This document shows, piece by piece, positions 29,355 to 39,491 of a DNA stretch of 64,000 bases. Each line of letters begins with the position of its first letter. The stretch's first letter is position 1. The stretch lies in contig CAIJLZ010000012.1 of NCBI GenBank assembly GCA_903821605.1, positions 1 to 64,000 on the forward strand. Direction: 5' to 3'. A program made the translations under genes and the position numbers. The notes under the pieces were generated by a model. The model saw only the letters and a list, made by a program, of their open reading frames with translations. It ran no database searches and was not told where the DNA came from. The stretch is from an uncultured Sphingomonadales bacterium. Lineage in GTDB: Bacteria; Pseudomonadota; Alphaproteobacteria; Sphingomonadales; Sphingomonadaceae.

Positions 29355-30338
29355 TCAGATCGCTGCCAGCCGGCGGGCTTCACCGGTGATGGTATCGACC
29401 GAGGGAATTGCCGCCTGCTCAAGCTCGGCACTCTGGCATAGCGGAAAGTCTTTGGCGCCCAGCCTCAGCACCGGCGCCTCCAGATCAAAGAACGCACGCT
29501 CCTGTATCTGGGCAGCAATCTCTGCACCCGGCCCGGCGGTGCGAAATGCCTCGTGCACCACCATCGCACGGTGGGTGCGCGTCACCGATTCAAGCACGCA
29601 ATCCCAGTCCAGCGGAACTAGGCTGCGCAAATCGATCACCTCGGCGTCAACCCCCTCGCTCGCTAGCCGTTCTGCGGCCTCAAGCGAACGGGGTACCATC
29701 GAACCATAGGTAATGATGGAAAGGTCGCTGCCTGCACGCCGCGTAGCCGCCTTGCCGATCGGTACGATGAAATCAGGATCGAGCGGCACCTCCCCACGCG
29801 ACCAGCCGAGGCCCTGCACCGAATGGAACAGCACCGGATTGGGTTCACGCAGCGCAGATTTCATCAGACCCTTGGCATCTTCCGCAGTCGAAGGCACCAC
29901 CACCTTCAGCCCGGGGAAATGCATTCCTAGTACCTCGGTGCAAGAAGAATGCTCCGGCCCTGCGCCGCCCATCGCACCGATGGGAAAGATGATCACTGCC
30001 GTCATCGGCACGTCCAGCCCGTGCATATACCGCCACTTGGCCAGTTTGTGATATATCTCGTCGCCCGCGATCAGTGCAAAATCGCCAAAGCCCATGTTGA
30101 TCACGGGCTTCATACCCGCGATCGCCGCGCCAGCGGCTAGGCCCGCCTCAAATGCCTCGGCAATCCCGCAGTCGAGCACGCGATCGGTTCCGAATTCGGA
30201 AACTAGGCCCTTCTCCATGCCGAACCACCCGCCGGTAACGACGCCCTGACCCATGATGAAAATGGAATCGTCAGCACGCATTTCCTCAACGAGACCAAGT
30301 CCCATCGCAGCATTATAACCCATCACCTCATGCGACAT
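29355..30338 (-). CDS. 2-oxo acid dehydrogenase E1 beta subunit (acetoin dehydrogenase-like)
   Basis: Transketolase central region; LDCGIAEAFEAGLAAGAAIAGMKPVINMGFGDFALIAGDEIYHKLAKWRYM. Confidence 0.88.
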   Translation of the reverse strand: MSHEVMGYNAAMGLGLVEEMRADDSIFIMGQGVVTGGWFGMEKGLVSEFGTDRVLDCGIAEAFEAGLAAGAAIAGMKPVINMGFGDFALIAGDEIYHKLAKWRYMHGLDVPMTAVIIFPIGAMGGAGPEHSSCTEVLGMHFPGLKVVVPSTAEDAKGLMKSALREPNPVLFHSVQGLGWSRGEVPLDPDFIVPIGKAATRRAGSDLSIITYGSMVPRSLEAAERLASEGVDAEVIDLRSLVPLDWDCVLESVTRTHRAMVVHEAFRTAGPGAEIAAQIQERAFFDLEAPVLRLGAKDFPLCQSAELEQAAIPSVDTITGEARRLAAI

Positions 30339-31275
30339 GGTAGAGGTCCCTCTCGATCACCGAAGCATCGGGCTCGGGTGCCGCCTTTGCCGCTTCATAC
30401 GCTACGGCCACTTCCGCATCAGCCTGCTCGATCAGTCTCGCCGCCTCATTGCCGCTCAGGCGCGCCGCCAACAGCTCCAACGGATCACGATAATCCTTTA
30501 AGTAGTCGGGATCCCGATAATGCTGAGGATCACCAGCATAGTGCCCGTGCTTGCGGGTCACCTTCGCCTCGATCAGCGTCGGCCCCTCGCCAGCACGTGC
30601 CCGCGCGACAGCCTCCACTGTCACCTCATAAACGGCAACCGCATCCTGCCCGTCAACGATCACGCCGGGAATGCCGTAGCCCTTGGCCAGGTTCGCGATA
30701 TCAGCCGAAGCGGAGACATGTTCAGTCCTCGTGCCCACCAGCAATCCGTTATTCTCGCAGAAATAGATCAACGGCAGTTTCCACGCCGCCGCGTGCATCA
30801 TCGTTTCGTGAAATGTACCGCGCGACGCCGTCCCGTCTCCAAAATCGGCCAGACTGACGCGACCGTCCTTGCGGATCTTCGAAGCAAGCGCCGATCCTGC
30901 CGCCAGCGGATAGACCGAGCCCAATGTTGCGCCCTCACCCATGATGCCTAGGCCATAGTCCGACCAATGCGGCACGCCGCCGCCCTTGCCGCGCGTTGCC
31001 CCATTCATCTTGCCGAGCAAGTCACCAAGAATCGGTAACGGGTCCATGCCCTTTCCGATCGCCCAGGCACACCCGCGTCCCTGATACCACAGGTAGTCAT
31101 CACTCCTGAGCGCAGCGGCGGCACCGATCGGCGCCGCCTCCTGCCCCTCACCGGGATGCCACCAACCCGAAAAGCGCTCCTCGCGCGTGTGACGCAGCAT
31201 CAGCAGTTCAATCGCGCGTGAAACCGCCATCTTGTGGAACATGTCTGTAAGCAGCGCAGGCTCTGGCGCAGCCAT
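30328..31275 (-). CDS. 2-oxo acid dehydrogenase E1 alpha subunit (TPP-dependent)
   Basis: GEGATLGSVYPLAAGSALASKIRKDGRVSLADFGDGTASRGTFHETMMHAAAWKLPLIYFCENNG TPP-binding motif. Confidence 0.9.
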   Translation of the reverse strand: MAAPEPALLTDMFHKMAVSRAIELLMLRHTREERFSGWWHPGEGQEAAPIGAAAALRSDDYLWYQGRGCAWAIGKGMDPLPILGDLLGKMNGATRGKGGGVPHWSDYGLGIMGEGATLGSVYPLAAGSALASKIRKDGRVSLADFGDGTASRGTFHETMMHAAAWKLPLIYFCENNGLLVGTRTEHVSASADIANLAKGYGIPGVIVDGQDAVAVYEVTVEAVARARAGEGPTLIEAKVTRKHGHYAGDPQHYRDPDYLKDYRDPLELLAARLSGNEAARLIEQADAEVAVAYEAAKAAPEPDASVIERDLYHVA

Positions 31276-31340
31276 GGTACCTCTCCCGTGATCAACTCAT
31301 CTGTTGCGCCTTGCAGCGTCTAAACGCGTCCCCTTGAAAT

Positions 31341-31382
31341 ACGCATTTCATTAACAATGTCAACAATAGTGACATTTTGCGT
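31341..31382. promoter_or_regulatory. Operator site S1 of recurring 42-bp motif
   Basis: ACGCATTTCATTA-N16-TGACATTTTGCGT between E1alpha (-) and enoate reductase (+). Confidence 0.6.
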
Positions 31383-31506
31383 ATTTTTTTCGCGCAGTTC
31401 AGTTCGTTTTCGATTGAGCAGCCCCGCCATTCACGATAAGTCATGCTCCAAGCAGCGCCATAACAACGGTGTTGCACGAGAGTATGTCTGTCGAGGCCCC
31501 GCCATC

Positions 31507-33642
31507 ATGTCCCAACGCACGTACAAACATTTGTTAAGCCCGGGCCGAATCAACCAGCTCGAACTTCGCAACCGCATCTTCTTCTCGCCCATGGGCTCCA
31601 ACCTTGCCGAAGAAGACGGCAGCGTGGGCGATCGCCTGCGCACTTACTATGTGGAACGCGCGAAGGGTGGCGCCGCACTGATCACGATGGGATCCGTTTC
31701 TGTCGGCTTCCCCGAAGGCGCCAGCAACTGGCGTCAAGAAGCGATCAGCGATGACCGCTTCATTCCCTCGCTGCAGCGTCTGGCCGACGAAATTCACGAG
31801 CATGGCGGCAAATTGTGTGTGCAGCTCCACCATGGCGGGCTGGTCGCCATGACAGACATGCTCGATGGCCGTGCCGTAGCATGCCCCAACCCACCGCCTG
31901 CGTCTAAGGAGAGTGGTGATTTCGTTGATGTGATGCTTTCCGAGGAACAGGTGAAGTTCTTCGAACCCTATGCCAAAATGGGCGAGGTCCATTACAATTC
32001 ACTCGATGCAATGGGCGTGGATCACATCGTTGATCTCTTCGCCCGTGCCGCCGTTCGCGCGAAGCAGGCCGGTATCGATGCGGTCGAACTGCACGCCGGC
32101 CACGGCTATATCTTCTCCTCCTTCCTCTCGCCCGCCTATAATCACCGCACCGACGAATTCGGCGGATCGGTAGAAAATCGTGCGCGGTTGTTGACAAAAA
32201 CGATCCGCGCTGTTCGCGCTGCGGTTGGCCCAGACTATCCGGTGTGGATGCGGTTCGATAGTCAGGAGTTCCTGATGGACTATGGCATCACGCTAGACGA
32301 TGCGATCACCGTCGCCAAACTGGCCGAGGCCGCCGGACTGGATGCAATCCATGTGTCTGCCCACGGCGACGGCAACTATGGCGCGACCTATTCCACCGGC
32401 CACGCCACAGATATCCGCAACGGCTTTGTCGACAATGCTGCCGCGATCAAGGCGGCCGTCTCCATCCCGGTTATCTGCCCCGGCCGGATCGAGCCAGAGG
32501 ACGCCGATCGCTTTATTGCGCAAGGCAAGCTTGATTTCGTCACGATGGGCCGAAAGCTGCTGGCGGATCCCCACATGCCAAACAAGTTGGCCGCTGGAAC
32601 ACCGCAGGCGGTCCGCCCTTGCGTCTATTGCTACACCTGCATCAGCGCGATCTTCAACTCTAGCCACATCATGTGTGCGGTAAACCCGTTGACCGGCTTC
32701 GAAACCGAACGCCAGCCCGTCGCATCAGATCGCCGCAAAGTCATACTGGTGGTTGGCGGCGGCCCTGGCGGCATGGCCTCGGCCCGCGAACTAGCAGATA
32801 AAGGGCACAAGGTCGTACTCTGCGAAACGACCAACCGCCTTGGCGGCACCGCACAATTCGCCTCAGTCGCCTACGCACCCAACCAGCGCATCGTCGATTG
32901 GCTAAAGCGCGAAGTAGCCGCACGCTCGATAGACGTGCGCCTGAACACCCGTGCCACGCCCGATCTCGCCCGTGCGATTGGCGCAGACGAAGTCATCGTT
33001 GCCACCGGTGCAAGCCGCGCCATGCCGCCCATCCCGGGCGCGGATCGCGATTTCGTATTTTCAGGCGACGACATGCGCAATCTCGTGCTCGGCCAGAATC
33101 TCGGGAGCCTTGTGAATAAGACGGGTGCCGGCACGCGCCTTGCTATGAAGGTCGGCCGCATGACCGGCCTCACCAGACACCTTGGACTGCTGCGTCTCGG
33201 TTCAAAGGCATGGCTGCCATTGGGCAAGCAAGTCGTGATCATTGGCGGCGAACTGGTTGGGCTTGAACTCGCGGAATTCCTCGCCCATCGCGACCGTAAG
33301 GTAACAGTGCTTGAAGAATCCAGCCGTGTGGGCAAGGGTATTCCTCTGGTCCGCCGCTTCCGCGCGGTCAATGGTTGCCGTGATCTTGGCGTTGCAATGC
33401 TGACCGAAGCCGCTGATTTCCAAATTGGTTACAATCAGGTCACATATCGTAACGCCCATGGGCAGGAACGCACCATCCACGCCGATACAGTGATCGTGGC
33501 CAAGGGCGCGACAGCGGACGAAACGCTGGCCGATGCGATGAGGGCCGCCGGGTTCACCGTCCACACCGTCGGCGACTGCACGGGCGTAGGCTACATCGAA
33601 GGCGCGATGCGTGATGCCGCCCTTGTCACGCAGGGTATCTGA
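31507..33642 (+). CDS. OYE-family NADH:flavin oxidoreductase / 2,4-dienoyl-CoA reductase-like
   Basis: LLSPGRINQLELRNRIFFSPMGSN, VELHAGHGYIFSSFLSPAYNHRTDEFGGSVENRARL, C...C Fe-S cysteines (PCVYCYTCISAIFNSSHIMCAVNP), C-terminal FAD/NAD domain. Confidence 0.9.
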   Translation: MSQRTYKHLLSPGRINQLELRNRIFFSPMGSNLAEEDGSVGDRLRTYYVERAKGGAALITMGSVSVGFPEGASNWRQEAISDDRFIPSLQRLADEIHEHGGKLCVQLHHGGLVAMTDMLDGRAVACPNPPPASKESGDFVDVMLSEEQVKFFEPYAKMGEVHYNSLDAMGVDHIVDLFARAAVRAKQAGIDAVELHAGHGYIFSSFLSPAYNHRTDEFGGSVENRARLLTKTIRAVRAAVGPDYPVWMRFDSQEFLMDYGITLDDAITVAKLAEAAGLDAIHVSAHGDGNYGATYSTGHATDIRNGFVDNAAAIKAAVSIPVICPGRIEPEDADRFIAQGKLDFVTMGRKLLADPHMPNKLAAGTPQAVRPCVYCYTCISAIFNSSHIMCAVNPLTGFETERQPVASDRRKVILVVGGGPGGMASARELADKGHKVVLCETTNRLGGTAQFASVAYAPNQRIVDWLKREVAARSIDVRLNTRATPDLARAIGADEVIVATGASRAMPPIPGADRDFVFSGDDMRNLVLGQNLGSLVNKTGAGTRLAMKVGRMTGLTRHLGLLRLGSKAWLPLGKQVVIIGGELVGLELAEFLAHRDRKVTVLEESSRVGKGIPLVRRFRAVNGCRDLGVAMLTEAADFQIGYNQVTYRNAHGQERTIHADTVIVAKGATADETLADAMRAAGFTVHTVGDCTGVGYIEGAMRDAALVTQGI

Positions 33643-33646
33643 AGTG

Positions 33647-34852
33647 ATGCTAGACCACACCCCCGACCGCAACGCCGGCCCGATGGTTGCAGCGGTCTGC
33701 GTTGCGGGTCCCGCGCTCGTCGCACTGATCCCGATGGCGGCGGCGCCCGCGCTCGTCGCCATGGCTATCCATTTCGGCACCGGCGCGGACGACGCGCTCT
33801 TCTCACAGATTGTGATGACCCTTCCTGCGCTCATGCTGATTGTTGCTGCGCCTCTGGCCGGCCTGCTCGCGGGGCGGATCGGCCAACGCGCGGTCCTACT
33901 GTTCTCCCTGACGCTGTATGTGATCGGCGGTGCGGGTGTCCTGTTCATTGGAAGCAGCACGGCACTGGTTGCACTGCGCCTAATTCTTGGCATTGGCGGT
34001 GGCGGGGTGCTTACCTCGTGTCTCGGCCTGATCGGCGATCACTTTTCGGGCCACAAGCGCGAACGCGTTCTTGGCTGGGTGACTTCTGCGTCATCACTGC
34101 TCGCCGGTCTTGCGCTGATCGGTGGCGGCCGACTGGTGGATTTCGGGGGGTGGCAAGCGCCGTTCTCGCTCTACCTGCTCGGTATCCCCACGTTGGCGGC
34201 AGCCTTTACAGTCATTCGCAATTCGCCCGCCTGCCCGCCTACAGCGCCCTCTGGCACCCCCGTGCCACTCCTGACAACTCCGGTACGAGACCTTGCTCGG
34301 GTATGGCCCTATTACGCCCTGCTGGTGCTGCTCACGCTTGGCATGTTTACCCCGGCGATCCAGGCGGGCTTTCTACTTTCGGCGAGGGGGATGGGCAGCG
34401 CGCAAACCATCGGCAGCGTCATTGCAGCGACATCGTTCGTGGCGATGGTCACCGCCTTAGCTTTTGGCCCGCTGCGTGAGCGCATTGGGCTGCATGGCTT
34501 CCTCGCGCTCGATGCGCTGTCGATGGGCCTTGGCATCCTTGTCATCGCCCTGGCTTCGCAAACGTGGCAAGTCTTTGCCGGATGCTGCCTTGTCGGCATT
34601 GGCGCGGGCATGTCCGAGCCTGCCACAGCGTCGATTATATTCAGCCGGGCCCCGGCCTATGTCCACGCGCTTGCCATGGGCGTGATCGTCAGCGCTCTGA
34701 ACGCGGGGCAATTCCTCAATCCGTTGGTGTTTGACGCGCTGCGGCAGGTCACGGGACTGGCCGGTGCGTTCATCGTTTTTGCACTGGCGCTGATTGCAAC
34801 CGCAGTCTTCGTCGCCATACGCCGCCGAGACGATCTTCTCGAAAGGACCTGA
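33647..34852 (+). CDS. MFS transporter
   Basis: 12-TM-like hydrophobic protein, LAGLLAGRIGQRAVLLFSL motif A region; operonic. Confidence 0.82.
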   Translation: MLDHTPDRNAGPMVAAVCVAGPALVALIPMAAAPALVAMAIHFGTGADDALFSQIVMTLPALMLIVAAPLAGLLAGRIGQRAVLLFSLTLYVIGGAGVLFIGSSTALVALRLILGIGGGGVLTSCLGLIGDHFSGHKRERVLGWVTSASSLLAGLALIGGGRLVDFGGWQAPFSLYLLGIPTLAAAFTVIRNSPACPPTAPSGTPVPLLTTPVRDLARVWPYYALLVLLTLGMFTPAIQAGFLLSARGMGSAQTIGSVIAATSFVAMVTALAFGPLRERIGLHGFLALDALSMGLGILVIALASQTWQVFAGCCLVGIGAGMSEPATASIIFSRAPAYVHALAMGVIVSALNAGQFLNPLVFDALRQVTGLAGAFIVFALALIATAVFVAIRRRDDLLERT

Positions 34853-34857
34853 ATTCC

Positions 34858-35619
34858 ATGAATCCCCGCTTCACGAACAAGCGCGTACTCCTCACCGGGG
34901 GCGCATCGGGCATCGGCCGCGCCACAGCTGAGCGCTTCGCCGCCGAAGGCGCGCGCCTCGCGATCGGCGACATTGATGTTACTGGTGCCAACGCCGTTGC
35001 GGCTGAACTGGGCGGTGTCGCGTTTGCCTATGACGCGCGCGATCCGGCCGCTGCCCCGCAGCTTGTCGAACAAGCGGTTGCGGCGCTCGGCGGTATCGAT
35101 ATCCTTCTCAACGTTGCCGGAATCATGACGTGGGGTCGGTTCGAGGAAACCTCGCCCGAAAGCTGGCAACGCACGCTCGAAATCAACTTATCTGGCCCGT
35201 TTTATCTCACGCAGGCCGCTATTCCCCATCTCAAACAGTGCAAGGGCAACATCGTCAGCGTCGCCTCTGCTGGTGGCATGCATCCAGTCTATGGCACTTC
35301 CGCCTACGGCATCAGCAAGGCCGGCGTCATCGCCATGACCCAGTCGGCCTCGCTCGAATTTGCACGCTTCGGGGTGAGGGTCAACGCGGTCGCTCCTGGC
35401 GGCGTCGCTACGCCCATGCATGAAAAAAGCACCGCTGGTAGGGGCGTCGACCCTGCCATCTTTGCCGAAGCGGCAGGCCGCAACATGCCCAAGCTGACCG
35501 ACCGACAAGCCTGCACGCCCGAAGAGGTCGCCGCTGCCATCGCATACCTCGCCTCGAACGAAGCCCGCTTTGCCACTGGCACCGTGCTCGTGCTCGACGG
35601 CGGCCAGGTAACCGGCTAA
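34858..35619 (+). CDS. SDR-family oxidoreductase
   Basis: TGGASGIGRATAERFAAEG; NVAGIM; YGTSAYGISKAGV. Confidence 0.9.
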   Translation: MNPRFTNKRVLLTGGASGIGRATAERFAAEGARLAIGDIDVTGANAVAAELGGVAFAYDARDPAAAPQLVEQAVAALGGIDILLNVAGIMTWGRFEETSPESWQRTLEINLSGPFYLTQAAIPHLKQCKGNIVSVASAGGMHPVYGTSAYGISKAGVIAMTQSASLEFARFGVRVNAVAPGGVATPMHEKSTAGRGVDPAIFAEAAGRNMPKLTDRQACTPEEVAAAIAYLASNEARFATGTVLVLDGGQVTG

Positions 35620-35636
35620 GACAAAAGGGCGACCAC

Positions 35637-36578
35637 ATGGACACCCGCAAGCTGGTCGATCGGGAATTACTGGCCGCGATCGAACTGTTCCCGCCCCTTG
35701 ATCTCGATCGGATGCCGCTGGCGGATCTGCGCGTCGAAATGGGGGCGATGTTTCCAGCGCTCGAATCCCTCGCCAATAATGATGTCTCGCTAGACGTCGT
35801 GACCGTCCCCGCAGCAGGAGAAGGTCCTGCGATCGAGGTCATTTTGCACCGGCCACGCAACGTGGCCGATCCGCTGCCGCTATTTCTGCACATCCACGGA
35901 GGTGGCTTCGTTCTCGGTGCGGCGATTATGGCCTCGCCCGCCAACATTGACGTGGCGCGCCGTGTCGGCTGCGTCGTTGCGTCTGTCGAATACCGCCTTT
36001 CGCCCCATGCCACGGGACCTGAACCGGTCGAGGACTGCTATCGCGCGCTCACTTGGCTGCATGCCCACGCAGACCAATTTGGTATCGATCGCACTAGGAT
36101 AGCGATTGGCGGGGAAAGCGCGGGCGCTGGCTTATCCGCGGCCCTTGCGCTGATGGTACGTGACCGCCACGAATACCAACTCTGTCTGCAACTTCTCCTC
36201 TGCCCAATGCTCGATGATCGCACCGGGGACAATCACCCATTCTGTGGTGAATTTGTCTGGACCGCGCCCACCAATCGCATCGCATGGGCCACCCGCATCG
36301 GCGAATATATCATTGCAAACGACACCAGCGGCTACATCGCATCAGCCCGCGCAGAAAGCCTTGAAGGCTTGCCACCCGCCTATATTTGTGTGGGTGCGCT
36401 GGATCTTTTTCTCGAAGAAGATCTTGAATATGCGCGCCGCCTCGCCCGCGCAGGCGTGCCAGTGGAATTCCACGTCTGGCCCGGAGCCTACCACGGCTTC
36501 GAACTTGCAGCCGATGCTGCACTGACCCGACGCGCATTGGACGAACGCATCGCCGCACTTACCCGCGCATTCAGCTAA
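35637..36578 (+). CDS. Alpha/beta hydrolase, HSL-like esterase
   Basis: LFLHIHGGGFVLGAA, IAIGGESAGAGLSAAL, C-terminal HGFEL. Confidence 0.88.
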   Translation: MDTRKLVDRELLAAIELFPPLDLDRMPLADLRVEMGAMFPALESLANNDVSLDVVTVPAAGEGPAIEVILHRPRNVADPLPLFLHIHGGGFVLGAAIMASPANIDVARRVGCVVASVEYRLSPHATGPEPVEDCYRALTWLHAHADQFGIDRTRIAIGGESAGAGLSAALALMVRDRHEYQLCLQLLLCPMLDDRTGDNHPFCGEFVWTAPTNRIAWATRIGEYIIANDTSGYIASARAESLEGLPPAYICVGALDLFLEEDLEYARRLARAGVPVEFHVWPGAYHGFELAADAALTRRALDERIAALTRAFS

Positions 36579-36598
36579 TCTTGTAAGGAGCAATTCAC

Positions 36599-37672
36599 AT
36601 GAAGCACAGCGGTGTTGACCTCTGGGATACGTTCTGCGCCCGCCTTGGCGAAGCACGAGGAACGCTGCAAGCGGACGGTGCGCCTACCAGCGCGTTCGAT
36701 CAGGCCGAAGGTGCGCGCTATCTCAGCCGGATCGTCCGACTCGGGCTGGAAATGTACCTTGAAGGCGGCGACCCCGATTTCCCCACTTTTGTCCTGCCCA
36801 GCCATGAAACAGCCAAGCTAGGCGGCGACAATCCCGACAATCTCTATCTGTCAGCCACGATACTTGGAGACCGGACTTATCGGCTCACAGGCAATATCGG
36901 CTCGGCCCACTACCTGTCGATTGGTTCGAAGGCCAATCGCTACGCCATTGACGGCACCATGGCTTCCACCGGAGAACTGCAGAAGGAACAATTTCGCGCC
37001 GATGCGAACGGTAACTTCACCGTCATCGCCGGCTTGGAAAAGCCAAAGGGCAACGAAGCGTGGCTTCCACTCGCACCCGATTCCAATATTCTTCAAGTAC
37101 GCCAGACCTTCCTGCATCGAGCGCAAGAGCACCCTGCCCGCTTTGCCATCGAACGCATCAGCGAAGGCCCCACTTTTCCCCCACCGCAAGATCCGGACGC
37201 TATCGCCCGCCGCATGATAGCGGCGGCAGATTTCGTGGTGAATTCCACGCGAATGTTCGCCAACTGGTCAAAGCTATTTATGGCACACCCCAACCAGATG
37301 CGCGATTGGGGACAGGACATGTTCCACAAAGCCGGGGGCGATCCAGCCATCTTCTATTGCCACGGCTACTGGACCCTCGGCCCCGGCGAAATGCTGGTGA
37401 TCGAAACCGACGTGCCCGAATGCGAACACTGGAACATCCAGGTCGATAACTGGTGGATGGAATCAATGGATTACCGCTACGTGCCCACTTGCATCAACGC
37501 AGGCAACGCCGTGCGGGAAGCAGATGGCAGTGTCCGCATCGTACTGGCGGCGGAAAATCCAGGCATACCCAACTGGCTGACCACCCACGGCCACAGCGAA
37601 GGGCACATGCTGCTGCGCTGGGTCCGCGCTGTTTCACATCCTATCCCGCGCGTTAGAGTGGTGCGCCGCTGA
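36599..37672 (+). CDS. DUF1214-domain protein
   Basis: RYLSRIVRLGLEMYLEGGDPDFPTFV...LGGDNPDNLYLSATILGDRTYRLTGNIGSAHYLSIGS. Confidence 0.7.
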   Translation: MKHSGVDLWDTFCARLGEARGTLQADGAPTSAFDQAEGARYLSRIVRLGLEMYLEGGDPDFPTFVLPSHETAKLGGDNPDNLYLSATILGDRTYRLTGNIGSAHYLSIGSKANRYAIDGTMASTGELQKEQFRADANGNFTVIAGLEKPKGNEAWLPLAPDSNILQVRQTFLHRAQEHPARFAIERISEGPTFPPPQDPDAIARRMIAAADFVVNSTRMFANWSKLFMAHPNQMRDWGQDMFHKAGGDPAIFYCHGYWTLGPGEMLVIETDVPECEHWNIQVDNWWMESMDYRYVPTCINAGNAVREADGSVRIVLAAENPGIPNWLTTHGHSEGHMLLRWVRAVSHPIPRVRVVRR

Positions 37673-37674
37673 TT

Positions 37675-37707
37675 GACAATCCGGGGAGGGTTCCGCCCCG
37701 GATTGTC
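37675..37707. terminator. Bidirectional hairpin terminator between convergent genes
   Basis: GACAATCCGGGG-agggttccg-CCCCGGATTGTC, 12-bp perfect stem. Confidence 0.75.
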
Positions 37708-37715
37708 ATGCGGCT

Positions 37716-38510
37716 TTATAGCGGCAGGTAATCACCGCCATTGATGTCCAGCGTTGCGCCGGTCACCGACGACAATTCGTCAAGCAAGAATATAAGGATG
37801 CCACGCGCGCATTCCTCGTCACTCGGGACCCGGCCTAGCGCCATCGTTGCAGAAATGGCAGCCTCTGCTTCGGCCACGCTCGGCCCACCCTTGCCTGCTT
37901 CGCTTTCCAGCCATGCGCGCGCCGGTGCACTCATCGTCCAGCCGATCGCGGGTGTATTCACACGGATACCCTTCTGCCCCAGTTCTTTGGCTAGATAGCG
38001 CGTCAACGAGGCCTGCGCCGCCTTGGTCGCGGCATAGCCCCCCTGATGTTCGACGACCTTACGGGCCACCTGGCTGCCCACGTTTACAATCGCCCCCCCG
38101 CCTTGGCGCTCCATCTGCGGTACGACCGCCTTGATCATGCGGATAGTACCCATCACCGTCACCTCGAAGGCGCGGCCCAACGCATCAAGATCAAGGTCAA
38201 TCACCGGGGCAAGGCTGCCAGGGAAATAGGCACTGTTCACCAGCCCGTCGATCCGACCGAACGCTGACACCGCCTGTTCGACCACCGCAGCGCAATCGGC
38301 ATCATTGGTCACGTCGGCCCGCACGGCCAGTGCCCGTCGGCCAAGCGCCTCAATCTCGCGGACTACTTCGTCCATGATACCACCCGAACGCGAAACCATT
38401 ACCATGTCAGCACCCATTCGTGCCGCTTCGACGGCGATCGTGCGGCCCAGCCCCGGTCCGATACCGGTGACGATCACAACCTTTCCTTGCAACATGCTCA
38501 CAGGTTCCAC
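37716..38510 (-). CDS. SDR-family oxidoreductase
   Basis: VIVTGIGPGLGRTIAVEAARMGADM; C-terminal SSVTGATLDINGG. Confidence 0.88.
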   Translation of the reverse strand: MEPVSMLQGKVVIVTGIGPGLGRTIAVEAARMGADMVMVSRSGGIMDEVVREIEALGRRALAVRADVTNDADCAAVVEQAVSAFGRIDGLVNSAYFPGSLAPVIDLDLDALGRAFEVTVMGTIRMIKAVVPQMERQGGGAIVNVGSQVARKVVEHQGGYAATKAAQASLTRYLAKELGQKGIRVNTPAIGWTMSAPARAWLESEAGKGGPSVAEAEAAISATMALGRVPSDEECARGILIFLLDELSSVTGATLDINGGDYLPL

Positions 38511-39307
38511 CCTCCATCACAGGAAATTGTCTGGCCAGTAACATAGCCGGCGCGGCGCGAGGCGAGAAATACCGCCGTATCGGCCACCTCCTCGGGCTGG
38601 CCATAACGGTGCAATGCAATCGTCGCCTGAACCTGTGTGTGCCATTCCGCATCAAACGCCGTATCTTTCAGGCGGTGGAAGATACCGGCGTCGATCACCC
38701 CGATGGCAATCGTGTTGGCGCGCACACCGTTACCGCCCTCTTCGCGCGCAATGCCTTTCATCAGTTGCTGGATCGCTCCTTTGGGTGCCACCGACAGCAC
38801 ATCGCGCTCAGGCCATTTGACCACCCCGGCCGATCCAACATGAACGTAGGACCCGCCCTGCTTGCGCAGTTCGGGCAATGTCGCGTGTACCACATTGAAA
38901 AAACCGTTCACGTCGTTGTCCACCACGCGCCGCCATTCGTCGGGGGTCACTTCGTGGATCTTGCGCATCTGAATGTCATAGCCAGTTGCCACCACCACCG
39001 TGTGCACGCGTCCGAAGCGAACTACCAGCGCGGCCACCGCCGCCTGTAGACTAGCTGGGTCGGTCACATCGGCCTTAACTAGGTCCACCAACTGCCCGTG
39101 CGCGCGCACAGCCTCAGCCGCGACCTCAGCCCCTTCACGATTGTTCCGATAGGTAATGGCGACATTGGCGCCCGCTGCGGCAAGCCTCTCGCAGATCACC
39201 TGCCCGGTGCCGCCGCTGCCGCCGACAACCAGCGCCACGCCATCCGGAAAATCCGGACCTGATGGACGAATCATTTCACTCTCCCAGGATCGATTGTAAT
39301 TACACAT
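38498..39307 (-). CDS. SDR-family oxidoreductase
   Basis: ALVVGGSGGTGQVICERLAAAGANVAITYRNN; YVTGQTISCDGG. Confidence 0.88.
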   Translation of the reverse strand: MCNYNRSWESEMIRPSGPDFPDGVALVVGGSGGTGQVICERLAAAGANVAITYRNNREGAEVAAEAVRAHGQLVDLVKADVTDPASLQAAVAALVVRFGRVHTVVVATGYDIQMRKIHEVTPDEWRRVVDNDVNGFFNVVHATLPELRKQGGSYVHVGSAGVVKWPERDVLSVAPKGAIQQLMKGIAREEGGNGVRANTIAIGVIDAGIFHRLKDTAFDAEWHTQVQATIALHRYGQPEEVADTAVFLASRRAGYVTGQTISCDGGWNL

Positions 39308-39338
39308 TCAAAACGCATACTGCGGCGCAGCCGCAAAT

Positions 39339-39380
39339 ACGCAAAGCGAGTTTTTTATCTATTATTTTGATCATATGCGC
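39339..39380. promoter_or_regulatory. Operator site S2 of recurring 42-bp motif
   Basis: ACGCAAAGCGAGT-N16-TGATCATATGCGC between SDR (-) and Lrp-1 (+). Confidence 0.55.
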
Positions 39381-39491
39381 AATAAGATTCGCCGGAAATA
39401 AAGAAAATCACACCCTAGTACCCTCGCGAACAATGGGTTGATTTGCACTGCGGCTTCGCCTAGCCCTGCCTGAAATAAAGGAGTTCACGCC

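Noticed and set aside
39321-39335. TGCGGC-GCA-GCCGCA hairpin near operator S2 as another regulator site
   Set aside because: Single occurrence in a GC-rich genome, not repeated at other promoters.
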